From: Pseudomonas salomonii
Lineage (GTDB): Bacteria > Pseudomonadota > Gammaproteobacteria > Pseudomonadales > Pseudomonadaceae
Direction: 5' to 3'
Assembly (NCBI RefSeq): GCF_900107155.1
Contig: NZ_FNOX01000010.1
Coordinates: forward strand, 186,001-250,000
DNA length: 64,000 bases
Positions 56,026 through 64,000 of this stretch are shown here, piece by piece. The notes under the pieces were generated by a model. The model saw nothing but the letters and a program-made list of their open reading frames with translations. It made no database searches and was not told the DNA's origin. The stretch's first letter is position 1. Each line of letters starts with the position of its first letter. Position numbers and translations under genes: made by a program.

Positions 56026-56337
56026 TCAAAAATCCGCCAACTGCCACACTTCATAAGCCGGTGTTTCGTACGGATGGCTCAGTTTCAAAGCAGCCACAAC
56101 AGCCACAATCAACTCATCCGCCACCACCAGCTCAACCTTCCATTCTTCAACCACTTCAACCTGGCCCATCTGCCCGAGAAACGGCTGGCTGCCGTCCAAC
56201 GCGCGGAATTGGCCCTGGCCCAGCACTTGCCAGGCGCAGCTGTCGTAGTTGCCGATGCGCCCGCCGCCGGCGGCGAAGACGGCGGTTTTCACCGTCTCCA
56301 CATGGCTGGCAGGTACAAAGAAGGCAAGTTTGTACAC
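56026..56337 (-). CDS. YqfO/NIF3-like C-terminal domain protein
   Basis: A 103-residue protein matching the inserted domain of YqfO/NIF3 proteins: MYKLAFFVPASHVETVKTAVFAAGGGRIGNYDSCAWQ and HPYETPAYEVWQL. Stand-alone versions like this lie next to purL in Pseudomonas (PA3762). It is 4 bases downstream of the purL stop, so co-transcribed. The fold resembles PII-like trimeric proteins; the function is unknown. Confidence 0.88.
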   Translation of the reverse strand: MYKLAFFVPASHVETVKTAVFAAGGGRIGNYDSCAWQVLGQGQFRALDGSQPFLGQMGQVEVVEEWKVELVVADELIVAVVAALKLSHPYETPAYEVWQLADF

Positions 56338-56341
56338 CGCC

Positions 56342-59300
56342 TTAGTTCACCCACACACGGGCGTTGCGGAACATGCGCATCCAGGCGCCGTCTTCGTTCC
56401 ACTCTTCAGGGCGCCACGAGTTTTGCACGGCGCGGAATACACGCTCCGGGTGCGGCATCATGATGGTCACGCGGCCGTCGCGGCTGGTAAGGCCGGTGAT
56501 CCCGCGCGGCGAGCCGTTCGGGTTGGCCGGGTAGCTTTCGGTGACTTTGCCGTGGTTGTCGACGAAACGCATGGCCACGCAACCGGACAGGTCAGCTTCG
56601 AGCAAGGCTTCTTCGCTGGAGAATTCCGCGTGGCCTTCACCGTGGGCGATGGCGATTGGCATGCGCGAACCGGCCATGCCTTGCAGGAAGATCGAGTTGG
56701 ATTCCTGCACCTGCACCATGGCGACACGGGCTTCGAACTGCTCGGAACGGTTACGCACAAAGTGCGGCCAGAACTCGCTGCCCGGGATCAGCTCGCTGAG
56801 GTTGGACATCATCTGGCAACCGTTGCACACACCCAGGGTGAAGCTGTCGTTGCGCTCGAAGAAGCCCTGGAACGCATCGCGGGCACGGCTGTTGAACAAG
56901 GCCGATTTGGCCCAGCCTTCACCGGCACCCAGCACGTCGCCGTAGGAGAAACCGCCGCAGGCCACCAGGCCTTTGAACTCATTGAGGTCCACGCGACCGG
57001 CGAGGATGTCGCTCATGTGCACGTCGATCGCATTAAAGCCGGCGCGGTCGAACGCGGCCGCCATTTCCACCTGGCCGTTGACGCCCTGCTCACGCAGTAC
57101 GGCAACTTGTGGGCGAATGCCTTTTTTGATGTAAGGCGCGGCGATGTCCTGGTTGACGTCGAAGCTGAGCTTGGTGCTCAGGCCCGGGTTGTCTTCTTCC
57201 AGGATCACGTCGAATTCCTGCTCGGCGCAGTCGGCGTTATCACGCAGGCGTTGGATCTGGTAGCTGGTCTCGGCCCACTGGCGTTGCAGCAAGCGGCGCT
57301 GGCCGGCAAACACGGTATCGCCATTGAAGGAGATATTGATTTCACCGTTGTTGATCGGCTGGCCGATTACGGCTACGCAGTCGTCCAGGCCGGCGGCGCT
57401 GAATTGTGCGAGCACGTCCGGGGTGGCGTCCTGGCGAACCTGGATCACCGCGCCCAACTCTTCGTTGAACAGGATGCCGTTGATTTCGGCGGCATCCTCG
57501 GCAACGCTGTCGAGCACGATGTTCAGGCCGCAGTGACCGGCAAACGCCATTTCGACAACGCTGGTCAGCAAACCGCCGTCGGAACGGTCGTGATAAGCCA
57601 GCAGGTGGCCGTCGGCGTTCAAGCCCTGGATCACGGCGAAGAAGGCTTTGAGGTCTTCGGCGTCATCCACGTCCGGCGCGTGCTTGCCGAGTTTGCCGTG
57701 GGTTTGCGCGAGGATCGAGGCGCCCATGCGGTTCTGGCCACGGCCCAGGTCGATCAGGATCAGATCGGTGGTGCCCTTGTCCATGCGCAGTTGCGGGGTC
57801 AGGGTTTGGCGGATGTCGGTGACCGGTGCAAAACCGGTAACGATCAGCGACAGCGGCGAGGTGACGCTCTTGTCGGTGCCGTCTTCGTTCCAACGGGTGG
57901 CCATGGACATGGAGTCCTTACCCACCGGAATGGTGATGCCCAGCTCCGGGCACAGCTCCATGCCGACAGCTTTGACGGTGTCGTACAGCCGCGCATCTTC
58001 ACCTGGGTGACCGGCAGCGGACATCCAGTTGGCCGACAGTTTGACGTCGGACAGCTTGCCAATGCGCGAAGCGGCGATGTTGGTGAGGGTTTCACCAATG
58101 GCCATGCGGCCCGACGCCGGGGCGTCCAGCAGGGCCAGCGGCGTGCGCTCGCCCATGGCCATGGCTTCACCGGTGTACACATCGAAGCTGGTGGCGGTGA
58201 CGGCAACGTCGGCCACCGGCACTTGCCATGGGCCAACCATTTGGTCACGGGCAACCAGGCCGGTGATGGTGCGGTCGCCAATGGTGATCAGGAAGCTTTT
58301 GCTCGCCACGGCCGGGTGGTGCAGCACGCGTTCGATGCTGTCGGCCAGGTCCAGCGTGCTTGGGTCGAAGTCATCGCCCAGCTCGGTTTCACGCACCGCC
58401 GACCGGTGCATGCGCGGGGCTTTGCCCAGCAGCACTTCCAGTGGCATGTCGACCGGGCTGTTGCCGAAGTGGCTGTCGGTGACCGTCAGCTGTGGTTCGG
58501 CAGTGGCTTCGCCGACCACGGCAAACGGGCAACGCTCACGTTCGCAGATGGCCTGGAAGCGCGCGAAGTCTTCAGGGCCAACGGCCAGTACGTAGCGTTC
58601 CTGGGATTCGTTACTCCAGATTTCGTGCGGGGCCATGCCCGGCTCGTCGTTTGGAATGTTGCGCAGTTCAAAACGGCCACCACGGTCGCCATCGTTGACC
58701 AGCTCGGGGAAGGCGTTGGACAAACCACCGGCGCCGACGTCGTGGATGAAGCTGATCGGGTTCTTGTCACCCAACTGCCAGCAACGGTCGATGACTTCCT
58801 GGCAGCGGCGTTCCATTTCCGGGTTTTCGCGCTGTACGGAAGCAAAGTCCAAGTCTGCCGAGCTGGTGCCGGTGGCCATGGAGGAAGCTGCGCCGCCGCC
58901 CAGGCCGATCAACATCGCCGGGCCGCCGAGGACGATCAGCTTGGAGCCGACCAGAATCTCGCCTTTCTTGACGTGCTCTTCGCGGATGTTGCCCATGCCG
59001 CCGGCCAACATGATTGGCTTGTGGTAGCCGCGCACTTCATCGCCACGCGGGGTGGTGATGGATTGTTCAAATGTACGGAAGTAGCCGGTGAGTGCCGGGC
59101 GCCCGAATTCGTTGTTGAACGCGGCGCCGCCCAGCGGGCCTTCGATCATGATGTCGAGTGCGGTAACGATGCGCTCAGGCTTGCCGTACGGCACTTCCCA
59201 CGGTTGTTCAAACCCTGGGATCTGCAGGTTGGACACAGTGAAACCGGTGAGGCCGGCCTTGGGCTTGGCGCCACGGCCGGTGGCTCCTTCGTCACGGATT

Positions 59301-60238
59301 TCGCCGCCGGAACCTGTGGCTGCGCCCGGGAACGGGGCAATCGCGGTCGGGTGGTTGTGGGTCTCAACCTTCATGAGGATGTGTACCGGCTCCTGCACCG
59401 CGCCGTACTGGCGGGTTTCAGGGTCCGGGAAGAAACGCCCGGCAACGGAGCCGACGATGACCGAGGCGTTGTCCTTATAAGCCGACAGAACGCCTTCGCT
59501 TTGCATCACGTAGGTGTTCTTGATCATGCCGAACAGGCTTTTTTCCTGGCTTTCGCCGTCGATGTCCCAACTGGCGTTGAAGATCTTGTGACGGCAATGC
59601 TCGGAGTTGGCCTGGGCAAACATCATCAGTTCGATGTCGTGCGGGTTGCGCTTCAAGCCATTGAAGGCGTCGACCAGGTAGTCGATCTCGTCTTCGGCCA
59701 GCGCCAGGCCCAGTTCGGTGTTGGCCTTCTCGAGGGCGGCGCGGCCACCGCCGAGCACGTCAATCGCGGTGAGCGGCTTGGGCTCGGCGTGGCTGAACAG
59801 GCCGGCAGCCTGTTCCAGCTGGCTGACGATGATCTGGGTCATGCGGTCGTGCAGGCTGCTGGCGATCAGCTCGGCTTCGGCGTCGCTGAACTGGCCAGCC
59901 ACGTAGAAGGCGATACCACGCTCAAGGCGCTGGATGCTCGACAGGCCGCAGTTACGGGCGATGTCGCTGGCCTTGCTCGACCAGGGCGAGATGGTGCCGA
60001 ACCGCGGCAGAACCAGGAACAAGCGGCCGGTGGGCTCTTGAACGGGAACGCTGGGGCCGTACTTCAGAAGGCGTGCGAGCACTTGCTGTTCGTCGGCGGT
60101 CAAGACGCCGGTAACGTCGGCGAAGTGAGCAAATTCAGCATACAAGCCTGTAACCGCTGGAACCTTTTGGCTCAGTTGCTCAAGGAGTTTGCTGTGGCGA
60201 AAGGCAGAAAGGGCAGGAGCGCCGCGCAGGATCAACAT
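56342..60238 (-). CDS. purL: Phosphoribosylformylglycinamidine synthase
   Basis: A 1298-residue large-form FGAM synthase, the same length as other gammaproteobacterial PurL. The order is an N-terminal PurS-like domain, linker, two AIRS-type ATP domains (MKVETHNHPTAIAPFPGAATGSGGEIRDEGATGRG and AGGLSNAFPELV) and a C-terminal glutaminase with Cys in LGVCNGCQMM and its His/Glu in HGEGHAEF. It converts FGAR, glutamine and ATP to FGAM. The start MLILRGAPALS at 60238 is chosen by family; the longer frame upstream runs towards the divergent mltF gene. Confidence 0.98.
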   Translation of the reverse strand: MLILRGAPALSAFRHSKLLEQLSQKVPAVTGLYAEFAHFADVTGVLTADEQQVLARLLKYGPSVPVQEPTGRLFLVLPRFGTISPWSSKASDIARNCGLSSIQRLERGIAFYVAGQFSDAEAELIASSLHDRMTQIIVSQLEQAAGLFSHAEPKPLTAIDVLGGGRAALEKANTELGLALAEDEIDYLVDAFNGLKRNPHDIELMMFAQANSEHCRHKIFNASWDIDGESQEKSLFGMIKNTYVMQSEGVLSAYKDNASVIVGSVAGRFFPDPETRQYGAVQEPVHILMKVETHNHPTAIAPFPGAATGSGGEIRDEGATGRGAKPKAGLTGFTVSNLQIPGFEQPWEVPYGKPERIVTALDIMIEGPLGGAAFNNEFGRPALTGYFRTFEQSITTPRGDEVRGYHKPIMLAGGMGNIREEHVKKGEILVGSKLIVLGGPAMLIGLGGGAASSMATGTSSADLDFASVQRENPEMERRCQEVIDRCWQLGDKNPISFIHDVGAGGLSNAFPELVNDGDRGGRFELRNIPNDEPGMAPHEIWSNESQERYVLAVGPEDFARFQAICERERCPFAVVGEATAEPQLTVTDSHFGNSPVDMPLEVLLGKAPRMHRSAVRETELGDDFDPSTLDLADSIERVLHHPAVASKSFLITIGDRTITGLVARDQMVGPWQVPVADVAVTATSFDVYTGEAMAMGERTPLALLDAPASGRMAIGETLTNIAASRIGKLSDVKLSANWMSAAGHPGEDARLYDTVKAVGMELCPELGITIPVGKDSMSMATRWNEDGTDKSVTSPLSLIVTGFAPVTDIRQTLTPQLRMDKGTTDLILIDLGRGQNRMGASILAQTHGKLGKHAPDVDDAEDLKAFFAVIQGLNADGHLLAYHDRSDGGLLTSVVEMAFAGHCGLNIVLDSVAEDAAEINGILFNEELGAVIQVRQDATPDVLAQFSAAGLDDCVAVIGQPINNGEINISFNGDTVFAGQRRLLQRQWAETSYQIQRLRDNADCAEQEFDVILEEDNPGLSTKLSFDVNQDIAAPYIKKGIRPQVAVLREQGVNGQVEMAAAFDRAGFNAIDVHMSDILAGRVDLNEFKGLVACGGFSYGDVLGAGEGWAKSALFNSRARDAFQGFFERNDSFTLGVCNGCQMMSNLSELIPGSEFWPHFVRNRSEQFEARVAMVQVQESNSIFLQGMAGSRMPIAIAHGEGHAEFSSEEALLEADLSGCVAMRFVDNHGKVTESYPANPNGSPRGITGLTSRDGRVTIMMPHPERVFRAVQNSWRPEEWNEDGAWMRMFRNARVWVN

Positions 60239-60525
60239 CTTCGGGACAGCCTCGGGAAGGGGGTGTGCTTTGAGGCCGTGCATTCTAGCGTAAACCTGCG
60301 CCAACGGCACCCGAAACGGCACGGCTGGCCGCTGCCGAACGTCAGTTGGCAGGGATTGCACGCTTTCGGGGCGAAATCCTAGGGTTGGCGCGCAGTTATT
60401 TTAACCGTCACAAACCCTCGCGAACCCACGTTTCTGCGGGCTGCAGCACGGTTTTTCGGGCGCTAGCAGACAAGTCCGCTGCTGTCGAGATATGGCGCCG
60501 AGGGCCGTTTGCGTATACTGCGCAG

Positions 60526-61986
60526 ATGTTCTCCCCTACTGCTTTACGCCCGCGATGCGCCAAATGGCTGATCGCAACCGGACTCTTCCTGATGCTCAGC
60601 GCCTGTGTTGACAAGCCCAGCACGCTCGAGCGAATCAAGGAGGATGGCGTATTGCGGGTGATTACCCGGAACAGCCCCGCCACGTATTTCCAGGACCGCA
60701 ACGGTGAAACCGGTTTCGAGTACGAGCTGGTCAAGCGCTTTGCCGATGACCTGGGCGTGAAGCTGGAAATCGAGACCGCCGACAACCTTGATGACCTGTT
60801 CGGCCAGCTGGGCAAACCCAACGGCCCGGTTCTGGCGGCCGCAGGTCTAGTCAGCAGCGAGCAGCGCGCCCAGCAGGTGCGTTTCTCCCATCCATACCTG
60901 GAAGTCACGCCGCAGATCATCTACCGCAACGGCCAGTCGCGCCCGACCGGCCCGGCAGACCTGGTGGGCAAGAAGATCATGGTGCTCAAGGGCAGCACCC
61001 ACGCCGAGCAGTTGGCGGCGCTTAAAAAGCAGAACCCTGCCATTGAATACGAAGAGTCCGACGCCGTTGAGGTCGTGGACCTGCTGCGCATGGTGGACGA
61101 GGGCCAGATCGACCTGACCCTGGTGGACTCCAACGAAGTGGCCATGAACCAGGTGTATTTCCCCAACGTGCGCGTGGCCTTCGACCTCGGCAATGCCAGC
61201 AACCAGAGCTGGGCCGTGGCGCCGGGGGAAGACAACAGCCTGCTCAACGAGATCAACAGCTACCTGGACAAGGTCGAGAAAAACGGCACGTTGCAGCGGC
61301 TTAAAGACCGCTACTACGGGCATGTCGATGTACTCGGCTATGTGGGCGCCTACACCTTCGCCCAGCATTTGCAGCAACGCCTGCCCAAGTACGAGAAACA
61401 CTTTCGCACCTACGCCAAGGAAGAAAAGGTCGACTGGCGCCTATTGGCGGCCATCGGCTATCAGGAATCGCTGTGGCAACCGGCCGTCACCTCCAAGACC
61501 GGCGTGCGCGGCCTGATGATGTTGACCCAGAACACCGCCCAGGCAATGGGTGTGTCCAACCGCCTGGATGCCAAGCAAAGCATCATGGGCGGCGCCAAGT
61601 ACCTGGCCAAGATCAAGGATGAGCTGGACGACAGCATTGCCGAGCCGGACCGCACCTGGTTCGCCCTCGCCGCCTATAACGTCGGCACCGGCCACCTGGA
61701 AGATGCGCGCACGCTGGCCAAGAAAGACGGCCTGAACCCGAACAAGTGGCTGGACGTGAAGAAGATGCTGCCGCGCCTGTCGCAGAAGCAGTGGTACAGC
61801 AAGACCCGCTACGGTTATGCGCGCGGTGGTGAGCCGGTGCATTTTGTCGCGAACATCCGCCGGTATTACGACATTCTCACCTGGGTGACCCAGCCGCAGC
61901 TGGAAGGCAACCAGGTGGTCGAAGGCAATCTGCATGTGCCGGGTATCGACAAGACCAAGCCGCCGGAAGATAACCCGCAGTTGTAA
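60526..61986 (+). CDS. mltF: Membrane-bound lytic murein transglycosylase F
   Basis: A 486-residue lipoprotein. The signal peptide ends at the lipobox LMLSAC. The N-terminal domain (about 40-265) is an amino-acid-binding type-3 fold (GVLRVITRNSPATYF ... GFEYELVKRFADDLGV), and the C-terminal SLT domain (about 290-460) has catalytic Glu in AAIGYQESLWQP and the GVRGLMMLT and YNVGTGHLEDAR motifs. It cleaves peptidoglycan with anhydro-product formation at the outer membrane. It is divergent from purL, as in P. aeruginosa. Confidence 0.96.
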   Translation: MFSPTALRPRCAKWLIATGLFLMLSACVDKPSTLERIKEDGVLRVITRNSPATYFQDRNGETGFEYELVKRFADDLGVKLEIETADNLDDLFGQLGKPNGPVLAAAGLVSSEQRAQQVRFSHPYLEVTPQIIYRNGQSRPTGPADLVGKKIMVLKGSTHAEQLAALKKQNPAIEYEESDAVEVVDLLRMVDEGQIDLTLVDSNEVAMNQVYFPNVRVAFDLGNASNQSWAVAPGEDNSLLNEINSYLDKVEKNGTLQRLKDRYYGHVDVLGYVGAYTFAQHLQQRLPKYEKHFRTYAKEEKVDWRLLAAIGYQESLWQPAVTSKTGVRGLMMLTQNTAQAMGVSNRLDAKQSIMGGAKYLAKIKDELDDSIAEPDRTWFALAAYNVGTGHLEDARTLAKKDGLNPNKWLDVKKMLPRLSQKQWYSKTRYGYARGGEPVHFVANIRRYYDILTWVTQPQLEGNQVVEGNLHVPGIDKTKPPEDNPQL

Positions 61987-62014
61987 ACCCAGTCTCCCAA
62001 ACACCCTAAGACTC

Positions 62015-62106
62015 ATGCGGGAGCGGGCTTGCTCGCGAAGGCGGTGTATCAGCAACAGATATATAGCCTGACACACCGCCTTCGCGAGCAATCCCGCTCC
62101 CACATT
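62015..62106. repeat. REP pair (GGGAGCGGGCTTGCTCGCGAA type) with long perfect stem
   Basis: Arms ATGCGGGAGCGGGCTTGCTC and GAGCAATCCCGCTCCCACAT; beyond them GCGAAGGCGGTGT pairs with ACACCGCCTTCGC, giving an unusually extended stem. It lies after mltF. Confidence 0.9.
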
Positions 62107-62124
62107 TTTGATCTGCGCCTGGCT

Positions 62125-62403
62125 TCAGAGGCCAGTGAGCAAATGCACCACGCCGCCGCCCAACACCATCACCCCTGCAACACCCGCCGCCTTCAGCGCC
62201 TGCGCATCCAGCCGCCCCGCATCCTGCAACTGCACCCGCACCCGCGTCAGTGCCACGCGCTGTTGCGACTTGAGGTTATCCACACCGCCCAATGCGTTCA
62301 GCACCTCGGTCGACAACAGGCCCTGCGCCGGCGGCACCACCGCTTCGGCAATCAGATCCGGGGTCAGGGCCTTCCAGAACGCCCTTTGCAATTTCTCGAA
62401 CAT
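62125..62403 (-). CDS. Orphan PTS EIIB-like protein lacking the phospho-cysteine
   Basis: A 92-residue protein made of one glucose-family EIIB-like domain (about 28-92). The pattern LNALGG..N at 36-43 and ALTRVRVQL at 51-59 matches EIIB, but Ala51 stands where the phosphorylated Cys should be. It has no EIIC partner here. It is closest in the window to the second, also Cys-less, EIIB-like domain of NagE. It starts two bases after the stop of the enzyme I gene, so the two are co-expressed. A regulatory or relic role is inferred. Confidence 0.8.
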   Translation of the reverse strand: MFEKLQRAFWKALTPDLIAEAVVPPAQGLLSTEVLNALGGVDNLKSQQRVALTRVRVQLQDAGRLDAQALKAAGVAGVMVLGGGVVHLLTGL

Positions 62404-62405
62404 GC

Positions 62406-64000
62406 TCAGTGCTCCACGACAGGTGAGGTTTCAACGGTGGCCGCGTGGTACAGGCGCAGGGCCTCGCGGACTTGGGCGGCTTCTTCGAGGCCGAGCACCT
62501 GGCGGGCGATGATCTGGCAGTCGGCCAGGTCCAGCTCGCGCACGGTGGCCTTGATGGTCGGGATCAACGGCACGCTGACCGACAGCTCATCCACGCCCAG
62601 CCCGATCAACACCGGCACCGCCAGTGCTTCAGACGCCAACGCGCCGCACACGCCGACCCACTTGCCATGGGCGTGGGCGGCCTTGACCGTGGTGGCAATC
62701 AGGCGCAGCACCGACGGGTGAAAGCTGTCGGCCTGGCTGGCCAGACGCGGGTGGTCGCGGTCCATGGCCAGGGTGTATTGGGTAAGGTCATTGGTGCCGA
62801 TGGAGAAGAAATCCACATGCGGCGCAAACACATCCGCCATCAGCGCCGCAGACGGTACTTCGATCATGATGCCCAGCTTTGGCAGCTCGGTAAGGCCCAG
62901 CGCCGTGGCTTCCTCTTCAAGGATCTTGCGCGCCAGGTGCAGCTCCGACAGCAGGCTGACCATCGGCAGCATGATATGCAGCCGTGCGAAGCCGGCACTC
63001 GCCAGGATCGCGCGGAACTGCTCACGCAGCAATTGAGGGCGCTCAAGGCACAGGCGAATACCGCGCAAGCCGAGGAACGGGTTGGTCTCGCGCTCCATCG
63101 GCACATAGGCCAAGGGTTTGTCGCCGCCCACATCCAGGGTACGCACCACCAGATTGCGCTGGGTGCCCAGGGCTCGGGCGATGGCGCTGTAGGTGCCGGC
63201 CTGTTCCTCGGGGCTGGGCGCGCGGTTGCGGTCCAGGTAGAGGAACTCCGAGCGTAGCAGGCCGACGCCTTCACCGCCCAGGGCCAGGGCTTGTTCCACC
63301 TCCTGCAACGAGGCGACGTTGGCGGTGACCTCGACGTGATGACCATCGCGTGTGATGCCGGGCAAGGCGGCCTGCTCCACTTCACGCTCACGTCGCAGTA
63401 TGTGTTGCTTGCGCGTAGCCGCCAGTTGTTCGACAGCGGCCAGGTCAGGCTCCAGGTGCAGCTCGCCTTTGTCGGCATCGAGCAGCACCTGCTTGCCGTT
63501 GACCAGCGCCAGCGCCTGTGCCGGGACGCCGCACAACGACGGCAAACCAAGGGCACGCGCCAGGATCGCCACATGGCTGGTAGCGCCGCCGCCGACGGTG
63601 ACGAACCCCAACACTTTGCCCGTATCGAGGCCGGCGGTTTGGGAGGGGGTCAGTTGCTCGGCAATCACGATCGCACGATCCGGCAATTCCCAGGCGCTGT
63701 CCTCAATACCAAGGATCAACTTCAGCACACGCTGGCCAACATCGGCCAAATCCGCTGCGCGCTCAGCCAGCAACGCACTGCCCAGGCCGAGAAACAGCTT
63801 GGCGGTCGCGGCCGTGGCGCTGTTCCAGGCAAAGGCGGCGCTCTTGCCTTCGGTGAGCAGGCGATGGGCTTGCTCCAACAGGGTCGGGTCTTCAAGCAGT
63901 TCCTGATGGGCACGGAAGATCTCCGCCTGGGCGCTGCCAACCGCTTTGTCTTGCAACACTTGCAGCGCTTCGGTGGCTGCCAGTAAGGCGCGGGTCAGTG
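62406..64000 (-). CDS. PTS phosphoenolpyruvate-protein phosphotransferase (enzyme I), 3' part
   Basis: The reading frame is open to the window edge, so about 530 C-terminal residues are seen. It is an enzyme I region: EIFRAHQELLEDPTLL helical domain, phospho-His in GGGATSHVAILARALGLPSLCG, and the PEP-binding barrel (LLRSEFLYLDR, VRTLDVGGDKPLAY, NPFLGLRGIRLCL, IMIEVPSAALMAD, SIGTNDLTQYTLAMDRDHP, GVCGALAS). Whether HPr or EIIA domains precede it lies outside the window. It is clearly distinct from the EI part of NagF. The short spacing to the EIIB-like gene marks a PTS operon. Confidence 0.92.
   Translation of the reverse strand, partial: LTRALLAATEALQVLQDKAVGSAQAEIFRAHQELLEDPTLLEQAHRLLTEGKSAAFAWNSATAATAKLFLGLGSALLAERAADLADVGQRVLKLILGIEDSAWELPDRAIVIAEQLTPSQTAGLDTGKVLGFVTVGGGATSHVAILARALGLPSLCGVPAQALALVNGKQVLLDADKGELHLEPDLAAVEQLAATRKQHILRREREVEQAALPGITRDGHHVEVTANVASLQEVEQALALGGEGVGLLRSEFLYLDRNRAPSPEEQAGTYSAIARALGTQRNLVVRTLDVGGDKPLAYVPMERETNPFLGLRGIRLCLERPQLLREQFRAILASAGFARLHIMLPMVSLLSELHLARKILEEEATALGLTELPKLGIMIEVPSAALMADVFAPHVDFFSIGTNDLTQYTLAMDRDHPRLASQADSFHPSVLRLIATTVKAAHAHGKWVGVCGALASEALAVPVLIGLGVDELSVSVPLIPTIKATVRELDLADCQIIARQVLGLEEAAQVREALRLYHAATVETSPVVEH

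Noticed and set aside
56249..60382. Very long open frame on the plus strand opposite purL
   Set aside because: It mirrors purL in a GC-rich gene, has His/Val/Gly-rich low-complexity translation and no ribosome site or family resemblance; purL is full length and unambiguous.

Overview
The window is about 64 kb of a high-GC Gammaproteobacterium, almost certainly a Pseudomonas of the fluorescens group. Three things support this: gene order typical of the genus (colRS beside a methyltransferase/wapQ pair, groES-groEL-fxsA, xerD-dsbC-hom-thrC, rpsP-rimM-trmD-rplS, the nag cluster beside purL and mltF), the protein sequences themselves, and nine GTGGGAG-type REP elements in the intergenic gaps. It is mostly core chromosome. 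I see no prophage, insertion sequence, integron or CRISPR array.

Layout. 0-8 kb is an envelope and signalling block: wapQ-methyltransferase, the ColRS two-component system, an LTA-synthase-like membrane transferase, and a second, RstAB-like two-component system. 8-11 kb holds groESL behind a sigma-32-type promoter and structured leader, then fxsA. 11-19 kb carries a HugZ-like haem-binding protein, a DUF481 outer-membrane protein, an alkyltransferase-like DNA repair protein, AmpG, ProS, a lipoprotein and DinB. 19.4-19.9 kb has two almost identical initiator tRNA cassettes. 20-29 kb has mprF with its lipid-hydrolase partner, recJ, yaeQ and a CoA-transferase operon. 29-34 kb is threonine synthesis (hom, thrC) with dsbC and xerD. 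34-40 kb is the rpsP operon, ffh and two membrane proteins. 41-47 kb has an MHS-family transporter, purT, a VUT-family transporter, a gamma-carbonic anhydrase, two Nudix enzymes and an L,D-transpeptidase.

47-54.4 kb is the N-acetylglucosamine (GlcNAc) catabolic cluster: nagR, nagA, a SIS-domain deaminase, the PTS fusion nagF and the permease nagE. GlcNAc would enter through NagE using phosphate relayed by NagF, then be deacetylated by NagA and deaminated, under NagR control. nagF here carries a one-base deletion immediately after the HPr active-site histidine codon. 54.4-56 kb is the most accessory-looking stretch: a repeat element flanked by a copy of the nagE 3' end, a four-EF-hand calmodulin-like gene, and a small gene behind a strongly structured leader with a terminator-like hairpin. 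The window closes with purL, mltF, an orphan EIIB-like protein lacking its catalytic cysteine, and the 3' part of a PTS enzyme I gene that runs off the edge.

The most unusual items are the nagF frameshift, the two related cysteine-less EIIB modules, the exact 200-bp-offset duplication around the repeat element, the attenuator-like leader at 55.56-55.71 kb, and a shared ColR-box-like 13-mer in front of both transcription units flanking colRS.
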